A DNA stretch of 64,000 nucleotides from Pseudomonas orientalis. Lineage in GTDB: Bacteria; Pseudomonadota; Gammaproteobacteria; Pseudomonadales; Pseudomonadaceae. The notes beneath the pieces are model-generated. The model saw only the letters and a list, made by a program, of their open reading frames with translations. It searched no databases and was not told where the DNA came from. A program made the translations under genes and the position numbers. This document shows, piece after piece, positions 1 to 8,353 of the stretch. Location of the stretch: positions 124,001-188,000 of the forward strand of contig NZ_JYLM01000010.1 in NCBI RefSeq assembly GCF_001439815.1. The letters are read 5' to 3'. Position 1 is the stretch's first letter. Each line of letters starts with the position of its first letter.

Positions 1-960
1 ACCGCACTGGCGGGTCTGGTGCACGCCGCCGAACTCAAGGAGATCCGCATCGCCGTGCCCGACCTCAGCGCCGGAAGCCAACACAGCGGTGGCGGCATTA
101 CCGATGTATTGCGCCAACAGCAGATCTTCGAAAAAGCCTTTGCCGACCAGGGCATCACGATTCAGTGGAATTACTTCAAGGGCGCGGGCCCGGTGATCAA
201 CGAAGCCTTCGCCAATGGCCAGGTGGACCTCGCTTATCTCGGCGACCTGGCGGCCATCATCGGCCGTTCCAATGGCCTGGATACCCGCTTGCTCAGCGCC
301 ACGGCGCGGGACATCAAGCAGTACCTGGGCGTGGTGCCGGGCTCGGGCATCAAGACCCTGCACGACCTCAAGGGCAAGCGCGTCGCGGTGTTTCGCGGCA
401 CGGCCAGCCAGTTGTCATTTGACAGCGCATTGGCCAGTCAGGGCTTGAGTGAAAAAGACCTGAAAGTCATCAACCTGGATTTCAACGCGGCCGGTGCGGC
501 GTTGGCCGCCAAGCAGATCGACGCGACCTGGGGCGGCTCGAACCTCACGGCGCTGCAAGCCAAGGGGCTGGCCGACATCGCCCTGACCACCAAGGACCTC
601 GGCGGCGCCGGCAGCATCCAGGCGGTGCTGGTGGGCAGCAAAGAGTTTGTCGACGGGCATCCCGACGCGGTGGCCACGTTGCTCAAGGCCCAGCAGCAGG
701 CGGTGCAATGGTTGACCGATGACAACAACAAGCAGGCTTACATCGAACTGGTGTCGGGGCTGGCCAGCTATCCGCCGGTGATCCTGACCAAGGATTTGCA
801 GGACCAGCAACTCAGCCGGATTTTCCCGGCGACATTGGATCCGGTGTTCCTGGGCAAATTGCAGGATGCGGTGGATCTGGCTTCCAGGGAGAAATTGATT
901 CGCCGCTCGTTTCAGGTGAGTGAGTGGGTGGCGCCTGGGTTGGTGGCGGCGGGGCTTTGA
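1..960 (+). CDS. Sulfonate/sulfate-ester ABC transporter periplasmic binding protein (5' partial)
   Basis: The reading frame is open from the first base, so the start lies left of the window. The first residues (TALAGLVHAAELKEIRIAVP) are the end of a signal peptide cleaved near VHA-A, followed by a mature domain of about 310 residues of the SsuA/TauA/NMT1 type. Typical features are the opening beta strand IRIAVPDL, the GQVDLAYLGDLA segment and DLKGKRVAVFRGTA before the second lobe. It probably captures an aliphatic sulfonate or sulfate ester in the periplasm. Its position beside a LysR gene and atsK suggests AtsR of the Pseudomonas putida ats locus, but substrate cannot be read from sequence. 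The mature part contains no Met and no Cys, fitting a protein made under sulfur starvation. Confidence 0.85.
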   Translation, partial: TALAGLVHAAELKEIRIAVPDLSAGSQHSGGGITDVLRQQQIFEKAFADQGITIQWNYFKGAGPVINEAFANGQVDLAYLGDLAAIIGRSNGLDTRLLSATARDIKQYLGVVPGSGIKTLHDLKGKRVAVFRGTASQLSFDSALASQGLSEKDLKVINLDFNAAGAALAAKQIDATWGGSNLTALQAKGLADIALTTKDLGGAGSIQAVLVGSKEFVDGHPDAVATLLKAQQQAVQWLTDDNNKQAYIELVSGLASYPPVILTKDLQDQQLSRIFPATLDPVFLGKLQDAVDLASREKLIRRSFQVSEWVAPGLVAAGL

Positions 961-985
961 GTCCGGTGGTGCCTGGGCTATAGCT

Positions 986-1005
986 ATCGGGGGCTTGCCC
1001 CCGAT
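986..1005. repeat. Solo REP palindrome (symmetrical variant)
   Basis: ATCGGGGGC and GCCCCCGAT form a perfect 9-bp inverted repeat around TT. This is the core of the REP family found through the window, but both sides carry the GAT end, so it is a single symmetrical palindrome and not the usual asymmetric unit. It lies between two convergent stop codons (960 and 1013). Confidence 0.8.
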
Positions 1006-1012
1006 GAGGCCT

Positions 1013-1939
1013 TCAGACCGCCACACTCACCTCCTGCCTGTCGACCTCCACCAACACCTCAATCATCGCTTTGGCCGCCGGCGACAACCGCGACCCGGTA
1101 CGGCTGACAATCCCGCACCGCGCACTCATCGTCTCCATGTTCTGCGGCAGGTTGCGCCAGTGCAGCAGTACCAGCGCGCCGCTGGCGATGTCTTCGGCGA
1201 ACGCTTCCTCGGTGCCCACGCCGATGGCGTTGGACTGCAGCACGATTTTCACCAGCGCCGGGAAGTGTTCGGTCTGGATGCTCGGCGAAAAATCCATACG
1301 CCCGCTCAGGTTCGCCAGCAGTTTGCGAATGCCCTGGGAGATCAGCGGCGCCGCCAGCGGGTAGTCGAACATGTCGTTGGTCGACAGGCTGTCCTTGGCC
1401 AGCAGCGGGTGCCCCGGGCGGCAGAAAAACACGCCGCGCTTGGCGGTCAGCGCACGGGTCTGGAAGTTCGGGTCGGCTTCGAACTGACGGATGTCGGCAA
1501 TGAAGAATTCGATCTCCTCGCGGCTCAAGGCGCGGCTGAGTTTTTCCCAGTTATCCACTTGGAAACTGGTGCGGATTTTCGGGTGCGCGCCGATAAACCG
1601 CGCCACCGCATCCGGTACCAGCTTCACCGCCGGCGCCGGGCCGCAGCCGAAGCGCAGGTCGCCGGCATCGAGCTTGGTCATGCGCGTGACTTCACTGCTC
1701 AGCAAGGCGGCGCCATGCACCAGGCTCAGGGCGTGTTGCAACACCACCTGGCCTTCGGGTGTGGGGCGCAGGTCCTTGTGGCCACGGTCGACCAGCACGC
1801 AGCCGAACTCCTGTTCCAGCCCCTGGATACTGCGGCTGAACGCCGGTTGAGTGATGCCCATGGCGTCCGCCGCGCGTACGAAACTGCGGTGTTCGTTGAG
1901 GGCAATGAAGTAGCGCAGTTGACGCAGATCCATATGCAT
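1013..1939 (-). CDS. LysR-family regulator, SftR-like, divergent from atsK
   Basis: LysR-type transcriptional regulator of about 308 residues. An N-terminal winged HTH (MDLRQLRYFIALNEHRSF, then ITQPAFSRSIQGLEQEFG) is followed by a two-lobe effector domain. It is transcribed away from the alkylsulfatase gene atsK, the usual arrangement for a LysR activator and its target. In P. putida the regulator SftR controls sulfate-ester use, and this protein is a plausible counterpart. It is a close paralogue of the LysR protein at 4929-5873 (shared DLRQLR-FIAL-EHRSF and AFSRSIQ-LE). Possible starts are ATG 1948, 1939 or 1933; the GGGA before the last suggests 1933 may be used. The effector is unknown. 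Confidence 0.85.
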   Translation of the reverse strand: MHMDLRQLRYFIALNEHRSFVRAADAMGITQPAFSRSIQGLEQEFGCVLVDRGHKDLRPTPEGQVVLQHALSLVHGAALLSSEVTRMTKLDAGDLRFGCGPAPAVKLVPDAVARFIGAHPKIRTSFQVDNWEKLSRALSREEIEFFIADIRQFEADPNFQTRALTAKRGVFFCRPGHPLLAKDSLSTNDMFDYPLAAPLISQGIRKLLANLSGRMDFSPSIQTEHFPALVKIVLQSNAIGVGTEEAFAEDIASGALVLLHWRNLPQNMETMSARCGIVSRTGSRLSPAAKAMIEVLVEVDRQEVSVAV

Positions 1940-2114
1940 TCCCGGCATTTGAAAAATAGGTCGAAGGCATTTGCGAGCGACGCAGCTGAGGTTTTAAATG
2001 CAAGCTCTTATTCCGTCAATGAAGCATTCGTTCATTTGCTAGATCTAAAAAGCATATGAATAGAGCGTTGCCGACGAGCGTTCCACCATCCGCAGGCACA
2101 TGAGGGTCACCACA

Positions 2115-3020
2115 ATGAGCAACGCCGCACTAGCTGTTCAACCCATCGCCCAGGCGCTGGACATTCATCCGGTCGCCGGCCGCATCGGCGCCGAGATCCG
2201 TGGCATCAAACTGTCGGGGCATCTCGATGCCGCCACTGTCGACGCCATCCAGCACGCGCTGGTGCAGTACAAGGTGATCTTCTTTCGCCAACAGTCCCAC
2301 CTCGACGACCAGAGCCAGGAGGCCTTTGCCCATCTGCTCGGCGAGCCGATTGCCCACCCGACCGTGCCGGTGCGTGACGGCACGCGTTTCCTGATGGAAC
2401 TGGACGGCACGCGTGGCCAGCGCGCCAACTCCTGGCACACCGACGTGACCTTCGTTGATGCCTATCCGAAAGCTTCGATCCTGCGCTCCGTGCTGGCGCC
2501 GGCATCCGGTGGCGACACCGTGTGGGCCAACACCTCGGCGGCCTACAACGACCTCAGCGTCGAACTGCGCGCCCTGGCGGATAACCTCTGGGCGATCCAC
2601 AGCAATGAGTACGACTACGCCGCGCTCAAGCCGGATGTGGCGGTGGAAAGGCTTGAGGAATACCGCAAGGTGTTCACCTCGACGGTGTACGAAACCGAGC
2701 ATCCGGTGGTGCGCGTGCACCCGGTCAGTGGCGAGAAAACCCTGCTGCTGGGGCACTTCGTCAAGCGCCTCAAAGGCTATTCCCAGGCCGACTCGACGCA
2801 ACTGTTCAACCTGTTGCAAAGCCACGTCACCCGCCTGGAAAACACCGTGCGCTGGCGCTGGAACAGTGGCGACGTGGCGATCTGGGACAACCGCGCCACC
2901 CAGCATTACGCGGTGGACGACTATGGCACCCAAGAGCGCATCGTGCGCCGGGTGACGCTCAAGGGCGATGTGCCAGTGGGCGTGCAGGGACAAACCAGCA
3001 AAACCACCAAAGGTCTCTAA
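2115..3020 (+). CDS. atsK: Alpha-ketoglutarate-dependent alkylsulfatase (AtsK-like dioxygenase)
   Basis: Iron(II)/2-oxoglutarate dioxygenase of the TauD/TfdA family, 301 residues, closely matching the oxygenolytic alkylsulfatase AtsK of P. putida as I recall it. AtsK hydroxylates alkyl sulfate esters, releasing aldehyde and sulfate. The Fe ligands are visible: HxD in SWHTDVTF and the distal His in RATQHYAVDDYGTQ, with the 2-oxoglutarate-binding Arg in RIVRRVTL. ATG 2115 is preferred over the in-frame ATG 2100 because GAGGG sits 8 bases upstream and it gives the 301-residue length of AtsK. The protein has one internal Met and no Cys. It is divergent from a LysR gene and followed by a REP pair. 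A related sulfonate dioxygenase cannot be excluded. Confidence 0.9.
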   Translation: MSNAALAVQPIAQALDIHPVAGRIGAEIRGIKLSGHLDAATVDAIQHALVQYKVIFFRQQSHLDDQSQEAFAHLLGEPIAHPTVPVRDGTRFLMELDGTRGQRANSWHTDVTFVDAYPKASILRSVLAPASGGDTVWANTSAAYNDLSVELRALADNLWAIHSNEYDYAALKPDVAVERLEEYRKVFTSTVYETEHPVVRVHPVSGEKTLLLGHFVKRLKGYSQADSTQLFNLLQSHVTRLENTVRWRWNSGDVAIWDNRATQHYAVDDYGTQERIVRRVTLKGDVPVGVQGQTSKTTKGL

Positions 3021-3039
3021 GCCAGGTTGCAGATAAAAA

Positions 3040-3128
3040 TGTGGGAGGGGGCTTGCCCCCGATGGCTGAGTGTCAGTCAACCTTTCAGTAGCTGACACAC
3101 CGCCATCGGGGGCAAGCCCCCTCCCACA
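3040..3128. repeat. REP doublet (REPIN, GGGGGCTTGCCCCC family)
   Basis: Two inverted REP units (GTGGGAGGGGGCTTGCCCCC and its complement) enclose a spacer with a second, imperfect inverted repeat (GTGTCAGTCAAC / GTAGCTGACACAC). It fills the gap between the convergent atsK and sulfatase genes and may act as a bidirectional terminator or mRNA stabiliser. Confidence 0.9.
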
Positions 3129-3142
3129 GTGATTTGCATCGT

Positions 3143-4750
3143 CTACCACACGCCGATCTGCACCACCTTCTCCGCCTCCGGCTCACCATAGCGAAACCAC
3201 TGGCCGCGCACTTCAATCTCGGTGTGGCTGATGGTGGTTCGCCGCTTCAACCCGCGCAGCCAGTCGAACAGATAACCCAAATGCACCTCGCGCACCTCGG
3301 CGTAGGCCGGGTCGGCGCCCAGGTCGTGTACTTCCTGCGGGTCGTTGTGCAGGTCGAACAGCTGCGCGCGAAAGCCGTCATACGCCAGATATTTCCAGCG
3401 CTCGCTGCGCACCATGGTCATGCGGCAACGGTCGATCGGCTGGCCCAGGCGCTCGCGGGCGGGGGCCTGGAAAGCGTAGTCGTACTCGGCAATCGCATAG
3501 TGACGCCAAGGGGGCGCTTCACCGCGCAGCAGCGGGATCAGCGAGCGGCCTTCCAGGCGGTGCTCGGCAGCGGGCAGGCCCAGGGCGTCGAGGAAGGTCG
3601 GCAGTGCGTCGATGGTCTCCACCAGGCGCGCGTCCACCGAGCCGCGGCTGATATCGGCACTGGCACGCGGGTCGCGCACGATCAAGGGAATGCCCACCGC
3701 GGGCTCCAGCAGGAATTCCTTTTCGCCGAGGAAGTGATCGCCGAGGAAATCGCCGTGGTCGCTGGTGAACACAATCAGCGTGTCATCCCAGCGCCCGTTG
3801 CTCTGCAGGAAATCGAACAGCCGCCCGAGCTGGTCGTCGATCTGTTTGATCAGCCCCATGTAGGTCGGAATCACCGTGAGCCGCACCTCGTCGCGGGAGA
3901 AGTTCAGGCTCTCCTGGTGTTGACGAAACGCCTGGTACACCGGGTGATCGCTGCTGTGCGCCGGCTGAATCGGCGCCTGGATATGCTCGGCGCCATACAG
4001 CGCGTGGTACGGCGCCGGGGCGATGTAGGGCCAGTGCGGCTTGATGTAGGACAGATGCAGGCACCAGGGTTGTTCGGCCTGTTCCTGGATAAAGTCGATG
4101 GCGCGGTCGGTGGTGTAGACGGTTTCCGAGTGCTGCTCGGCAACCCGCGCCGGCAACCCGGCGTTGCGCATATGCCAGCCGCTGAGCACTTCGCCGTTTT
4201 CCCCTTGTGCGGCATTGGCCCATTCATGCCACGGGTTGCTGCCGCTGTAGCCTTGCTCGCGCAGGTAGTGGGTGTAGGGCGCGGACTCGCGTTTGTCCTC
4301 GAACAGCGGGCTGTCGGGGTAGATACCGTCGTGACGAAAATAGGTGTCGAAGCCCACTTCATTCAGCGGCTCCGCCTGGGCGCTTTCAGGGTCGATTTTC
4401 AAGCGCTGCAGGGCGTCCAGGTTCGGCGTGGCGTGGGTCTTGCCCGCCAATGCGGTGCGGATGCCGTGGGGGCGCAGGTAGTCGCCGATGGTCAGCTCTT
4501 CCAGGGGCAGCGGCACCGCATTCCACGCCACCTGATGGCTGCTGACATAGCGCCCGGTGTAGGCCGACATGCGCGATGGGCCACAGATTGTTCCCTGGGT
4601 GTAGGCACGGCTGAAACGCACGCCGGCTGCGGCGAGACGGTCGATATTCGGCGTGTGCAAATGGGCGTGGCCGTAGCACGACAGGTAATCGCGGCGTAGT
4701 TGGTCGCACATGATGTAGAGCACGTTGCGTACGAGTTTTGGTTCAGACAT
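3143..4750 (-). CDS. Formylglycine-type sulfatase / phosphonate monoester hydrolase family enzyme
   Basis: Alkaline-phosphatase-superfamily hydrolase of 535 residues. The N-terminal metal-site strand is NVLYIMCDQLRRD (Asp16). The sulfatase signature is TICGPSR with Cys56-x-Pro58-x-Arg60, where Cys56 would be oxidised to formylglycine, and a second metal site reads FTSDHGDFLGDH. The segment HQVAWNAVPLPLEELTIGDY resembles phosphonate monoester hydrolase/arylsulfatase family members more than classical choline sulfatases. There is no signal peptide, so it is probably cytoplasmic and acts on an imported sulfate ester. It shares a strand with the downstream-facing LysR gene (4929-5873) and sits between two ats-type regulators. 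No formylglycine-generating enzyme is in the window. Substrate unknown. Confidence 0.88.
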   Translation of the reverse strand: MSEPKLVRNVLYIMCDQLRRDYLSCYGHAHLHTPNIDRLAAAGVRFSRAYTQGTICGPSRMSAYTGRYVSSHQVAWNAVPLPLEELTIGDYLRPHGIRTALAGKTHATPNLDALQRLKIDPESAQAEPLNEVGFDTYFRHDGIYPDSPLFEDKRESAPYTHYLREQGYSGSNPWHEWANAAQGENGEVLSGWHMRNAGLPARVAEQHSETVYTTDRAIDFIQEQAEQPWCLHLSYIKPHWPYIAPAPYHALYGAEHIQAPIQPAHSSDHPVYQAFRQHQESLNFSRDEVRLTVIPTYMGLIKQIDDQLGRLFDFLQSNGRWDDTLIVFTSDHGDFLGDHFLGEKEFLLEPAVGIPLIVRDPRASADISRGSVDARLVETIDALPTFLDALGLPAAEHRLEGRSLIPLLRGEAPPWRHYAIAEYDYAFQAPARERLGQPIDRCRMTMVRSERWKYLAYDGFRAQLFDLHNDPQEVHDLGADPAYAEVREVHLGYLFDWLRGLKRRTTISHTEIEVRGQWFRYGEPEAEKVVQIGVW

Positions 4751-4864
4751 AGGGGTTCACCGGTCGGAGGACAGGAGCGTTTTTTCGCCGTTCGGGAGCA
4801 TGCTGGCAAGTGCATTTGAGGTCTGGGTTTTATGCAGTGAATGCATGGGTGTGGCTACCGGCGT

Positions 4865-4921
4865 CATCGGGGGCAAGCCCCCTCCCACACTTGAAATGCA
4901 TTCCAAATGTGGCCCCGATGG
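4865..4921. repeat. REP doublet with one deleted arm
   Basis: A complete REP unit (CATCGGGGGCAAGCCCCC then TCCCACA) is followed by AAATGTGG joined directly to CCCCGATGG. The second unit has lost its central GAGGGGGCTTGC portion, leaving a decayed REPIN between the sulfatase start and the LysR stop. Confidence 0.75.
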
Positions 4922-4928
4922 CGCCGGT

Positions 4929-5873
4929 TCACACAGCGATATTCTCCAGCGTGCAACTGTCTTCATCCAACTCATCTACCTCCTTGATCTGCTCAATCAT
5001 CGCCTCCGCCAACGGCGACAGCCGATACCCCGCACGGCTGACAATCCCGTAGCGGGTGTAGCGCTCCTCCAGGTTTTCATCCAGCCCCTCGATCTTCAAA
5101 CACACCAACTCGCCCCGGGCCATGTGCAGCACGTCGCTGTTGGCGCTGACGATGCCGATGGCGTCCGAGCGCAGTACCACACCCAGCAGGCTGTAGCCGT
5201 TTTCGCATTCAACGTTGGGCTGGTAATCCGGTCTTCCGCTGAGGTCGACGATGACTTTGCGCAGGTTCGGCGGACGGATGGTGACGGCCAGCGGGTAGCT
5301 CATCAGTTCGGCGGGGCTGACGCTTTCGCAGCCGGCGAGGGGGTGCCCGATGCGGCAGCAGAAATACCAGCGGCGTGGGCGCAGGCGGTGGGTGTGGTAG
5401 TCGGGGTTGGCTTCGAAGTGGCGGGTGTCGGCGACGAAAAACTCGAACGCTTCGCTGAGCAGGCGTTTGCTCAGGCTTTCCCAGTCGTCCACCTGAAACT
5501 GCACGCGGGCCTTGGGGTAGCGCCCGATAAAACTGCCGATGGCGCGGGGGATCAAGCCGCCGGCCGGGGCCGGGCCGCAACCGAAGCGCAACTCGCCGGC
5601 CTCCAGGCCGTTGAACTGGCTGATCTCATTGGCCAGTTGCTGCGCGCCGCCGACCAGGCGCCGGGCATGTTCGAGCAGTACCTGGCCCTGTTTGGTCGGC
5701 GCCAGGTCTTTGCGCCCACGGTCGACCAACTGGCACCCGGCGCTGTGTTCCAGGGCCTGGATACTGCGGCTGAAGGCCGATTGCGACAGGTTCACCGTCA
5801 AGGCCGCCGCGACGAAACTGCGGTGTTCGGCGAGGGCGATGAAGTGGCGAAGCTGGCGCAGGTCGATATGCAT
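4929..5873 (-). CDS. LysR-family regulator, paralogue of the atsK-linked LysR
   Basis: LysR-type regulator of 314 residues beginning MHIDLRQLRHFIALAEHRSF, with HTH LSQSAFSRSIQALEHSAG and a full effector-binding domain. It is clearly paralogous to the LysR protein at 1013-1939, including the shared LVDRG-KDL-PT-GQ-L motif after the HTH. It is divergent from the TonB-dependent receptor gene at 6029 and transcribed in the same direction as the sulfatase gene just downstream, so either could be its target. The related regulator SftR controls sulfate-ester genes in P. putida. No strong ribosome-binding site precedes ATG 5873, but the alignment with the paralogue supports that start. Confidence 0.85.
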   Translation of the reverse strand: MHIDLRQLRHFIALAEHRSFVAAALTVNLSQSAFSRSIQALEHSAGCQLVDRGRKDLAPTKQGQVLLEHARRLVGGAQQLANEISQFNGLEAGELRFGCGPAPAGGLIPRAIGSFIGRYPKARVQFQVDDWESLSKRLLSEAFEFFVADTRHFEANPDYHTHRLRPRRWYFCCRIGHPLAGCESVSPAELMSYPLAVTIRPPNLRKVIVDLSGRPDYQPNVECENGYSLLGVVLRSDAIGIVSANSDVLHMARGELVCLKIEGLDENLEERYTRYGIVSRAGYRLSPLAEAMIEQIKEVDELDEDSCTLENIAV

Positions 5874-5985
5874 TTTTCACATCAAAAATATCCGGGAAAT
5901 GCATTGGCTATGCATTAGGTCGACTCCTTATAAAGGCTATCTCTTATGCAGTAAATGTTCGTAAAAACATAAATAAATAACCTAA

Positions 5986-6011
5986 AGGAATATCTGGGGA
6001 AGGATATTCCT
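5986..6011. promoter_or_regulatory. Perfect inverted repeat upstream of the TonB-dependent receptor
   Basis: AGGAATATC at 5986-5994 and GATATTCCT at 6003-6011 are perfect 9-bp inverted repeats separated by 8 bp, ending 17 bp before the receptor start codon. It may be an operator or an mRNA hairpin overlapping the leader. The region upstream of it (5935-5985) is AT-rich and likely holds the promoter. Function is inferred only. Confidence 0.5.
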
Positions 6012-6028
6012 GGGTTCCGGAGCCGCTT

Positions 6029-8353
6029 ATGAGTCTGTTCAAGCCCGTTGCACCCTTCAAGCGCCTGCCCCTGGCGATGCTGCTGGCGGGCAGTGCCAGC
6101 TGGACACCCGGCCATGCGGCCGAACCGGCGTCGGCGGGGGAGAACGCCAGTGGCCAGTTGGAAACCGTCACGGTCACCGCGCGGCGGCGCACCGAAAGCG
6201 CCCAGGCGGTGCCGACGCCCATGAGCGTGGTCGGCGGCCAGGCGCTGGAGAGCCAGCGGGTGTACCGGATTCAGGACCTGCAGCAACTGGTGCCCAGCGT
6301 CAACGTCGCTTATATGCATGCACGCCAGTCCAGCGTGTCGATTCGCGGCCTGGGCAACAACCCGGCCAGCGATGGCCTGGAGGGCAGCGTGGGGTTGTAT
6401 ATCGATAACGTCTACCTCGGGCGCCCCGGCATGGCGGTGTTCGACCTGATGGACATCGAGCAGCTTGAGGTATTGCGCGGTCCGCAGGGCACCTTGTTCG
6501 GCAAGAACACCACGGCGGGGGTGATCAATATCAGCACCCGCGCGCCGAGTTTCACCCCGGAGCGCAGTATCGAAACCTCGCTGGGCGAGGACGGTTATTT
6601 CCAGACCAAGGGCACGATTTCCGGGCCGCTTACCGATGAATTGGCCGGGCGTTTTTCGGCCTATCGCACGCGCAGCGACGGCGACATCAAGAATGAACAT
6701 GACGGACACGACCTCAATGGCGGTTCGCGCCAGGGCTTTCGCGGGCAACTGCTGTACAAGCCCAATGAGGCCTTCAACCTGCGCTGGATCGGCGACTACA
6801 ACGAGGAGGATTCCAGCGCCGGCACGCGCGTGCTCTACAGCACCGGGCCGACCATCAACGGCACCAACCTCTATCAGCCCCGGGCCAACGCTGCGGGCGC
6901 GACCCTGGTCGATGGCACCCACCGCAAGGTCAACCTGGACAGCGACCAGCGCGTCACCGTGTTCCAGGGCGGTACCTCGCTGGAAGCCAACTGGACCTTG
7001 CCGAGCGACTTCACCCTGACGTCGGTCAGCGCCTATCGCTGGTGGAATTTCACCCCGCGCAACGATGACGGCCTTAACGTGCCGGCCTCGTATAACGGCG
7101 GCGTATCGGTGGAGGACAAGCAGTGGTCCCAGGAATTTCGCCTGGCTTCACCCCAGGGCGGGTTTTTCGATTACGTGCTCGGCGCCTACTACTTCGGCTC
7201 TGACCTGGATAACAAGTCCTTCGCCTATTACGGCCCCCAGGCCGACATCTGGAACGGCACGCCGAGCGGCGCGTTGAACAACGTAAGCAGCATCGGCAAC
7301 GGGCATATCCGCACCGACAGTTTTGCGCTGTTCGCCCAAGGCACCTGGCACCTGACCGAACGCCTGGATTTCACCGCCGGCCTGCGCGGCACCTACGAAG
7401 AAAAAAGTGCCTGGGTGACACGCAATGCCCCGCTGGGCGGCGCTGCGGTCACCGGCGCTGCTGCCACGGCGCGGCGCGGGCGCACCGGGGCGTATGACTC
7501 GGGTGACCTGACGCAGTACAGCGCCACCCCGTCGGGGCTGCTCAACCTCAGTTATCACTTCAATGACAACCTGCTGGGCTACGCCACGCTGTCCCACGGC
7601 GAGAAGTCCGGCGGCGTCAACCTGGCGGTGGGCTCGGCGCCGACGGCGGGGGCCGACTCGCTGTTGATCGGCACCGAGCGCGCCAACAATGCCGAGTTGG
7701 GTTTCAAGAGCACGTTGTGGGATCGACGCCTGCAGCTCAATGCCAACCTGTTCTGGACCCAGGTCAATGGCTACCAGACCAACGCCTATGACCAGGACAA
7801 CCGCGTGCAGTACCTCACCAACGCCGGCTCGGTGCGCTCGCGGGGGGTGGAAGTGGAGAGTACGCTGGTGCCGATCAAGGGCCTGACCCTGAATATCAAT
7901 GGCTCCTTCAACGACGTCAGTTACCTGTCCTACAAGGACGCGCCATGCCCGCCGGAAGTCAGCCTGCGCCCCGGTGCGCCGGCGTCCTGCGACCTGACCG
8001 GCCACCAAGTGGTGGGCGCATCGAAATGGATCGCCAACGCCAACGGTGAGTACACGTGGAACCTGGATAACGGCTTCGAACCCTACGTCACTGCCAGCTA
8101 TGCGTTCCGCTCCAAGGCAGTGGGCACAGTGGAAGATTCCGACTACGGGCAGATCCCGGCCTATGCGCTGGTCAACCTCTCCACCGGCCTGCGCGGCAAT
8201 TACGAGCAGGGCCAGTGGGACGTGTCGCTGTGGCTGAAAAACGCTTTCGACAAAACCTACTACAGCACCCTGTGGACCGGCGCCAACGGCGGTTACGAGG
8301 GCCTGCTGGGAACGCCGCGCACCCTAGGCGTGACTGGGCGCTACGACTTCTAG
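6029..8353 (+). CDS. TonB-dependent outer-membrane receptor
   Basis: Outer-membrane receptor of 774 residues. It has a signal peptide (cleavage near GHAA-EP, residue 31-32) and a TonB box ETVTVTAR at about residue 45. A plug domain follows, with the conserved SVSIRGLG, LYIDNVYLGR, VLRGPQGTLFGKNTTAGVINI and beta-barrel ending GRYDF with a C-terminal Phe. GGAG 7 bases before ATG 6029 supports the start. The gene is divergent from a LysR gene next to a sulfatase, so the likely cargo is a sulfate ester or related organosulfur compound, not a siderophore. In P. putida a TonB receptor (SftP) belongs to the sulfate-ester locus. After about residue 150 there is no Met in the remaining 620 residues. 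Its last 30 bases overlap the convergent MFS gene. Confidence 0.88.
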   Translation: MSLFKPVAPFKRLPLAMLLAGSASWTPGHAAEPASAGENASGQLETVTVTARRRTESAQAVPTPMSVVGGQALESQRVYRIQDLQQLVPSVNVAYMHARQSSVSIRGLGNNPASDGLEGSVGLYIDNVYLGRPGMAVFDLMDIEQLEVLRGPQGTLFGKNTTAGVINISTRAPSFTPERSIETSLGEDGYFQTKGTISGPLTDELAGRFSAYRTRSDGDIKNEHDGHDLNGGSRQGFRGQLLYKPNEAFNLRWIGDYNEEDSSAGTRVLYSTGPTINGTNLYQPRANAAGATLVDGTHRKVNLDSDQRVTVFQGGTSLEANWTLPSDFTLTSVSAYRWWNFTPRNDDGLNVPASYNGGVSVEDKQWSQEFRLASPQGGFFDYVLGAYYFGSDLDNKSFAYYGPQADIWNGTPSGALNNVSSIGNGHIRTDSFALFAQGTWHLTERLDFTAGLRGTYEEKSAWVTRNAPLGGAAVTGAAATARRGRTGAYDSGDLTQYSATPSGLLNLSYHFNDNLLGYATLSHGEKSGGVNLAVGSAPTAGADSLLIGTERANNAELGFKSTLWDRRLQLNANLFWTQVNGYQTNAYDQDNRVQYLTNAGSVRSRGVEVESTLVPIKGLTLNINGSFNDVSYLSYKDAPCPPEVSLRPGAPASCDLTGHQVVGASKWIANANGEYTWNLDNGFEPYVTASYAFRSKAVGTVEDSDYGQIPAYALVNLSTGLRGNYEQGQWDVSLWLKNAFDKTYYSTLWTGANGGYEGLLGTPRTLGVTGRYDF

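Noticed and set aside
920..2059. 379-residue plus-strand frame over the first LysR gene
   Set aside because: Antisense shadow of a well-supported LysR protein; composition is Arg/Gln/His-rich with no recognisable domain.
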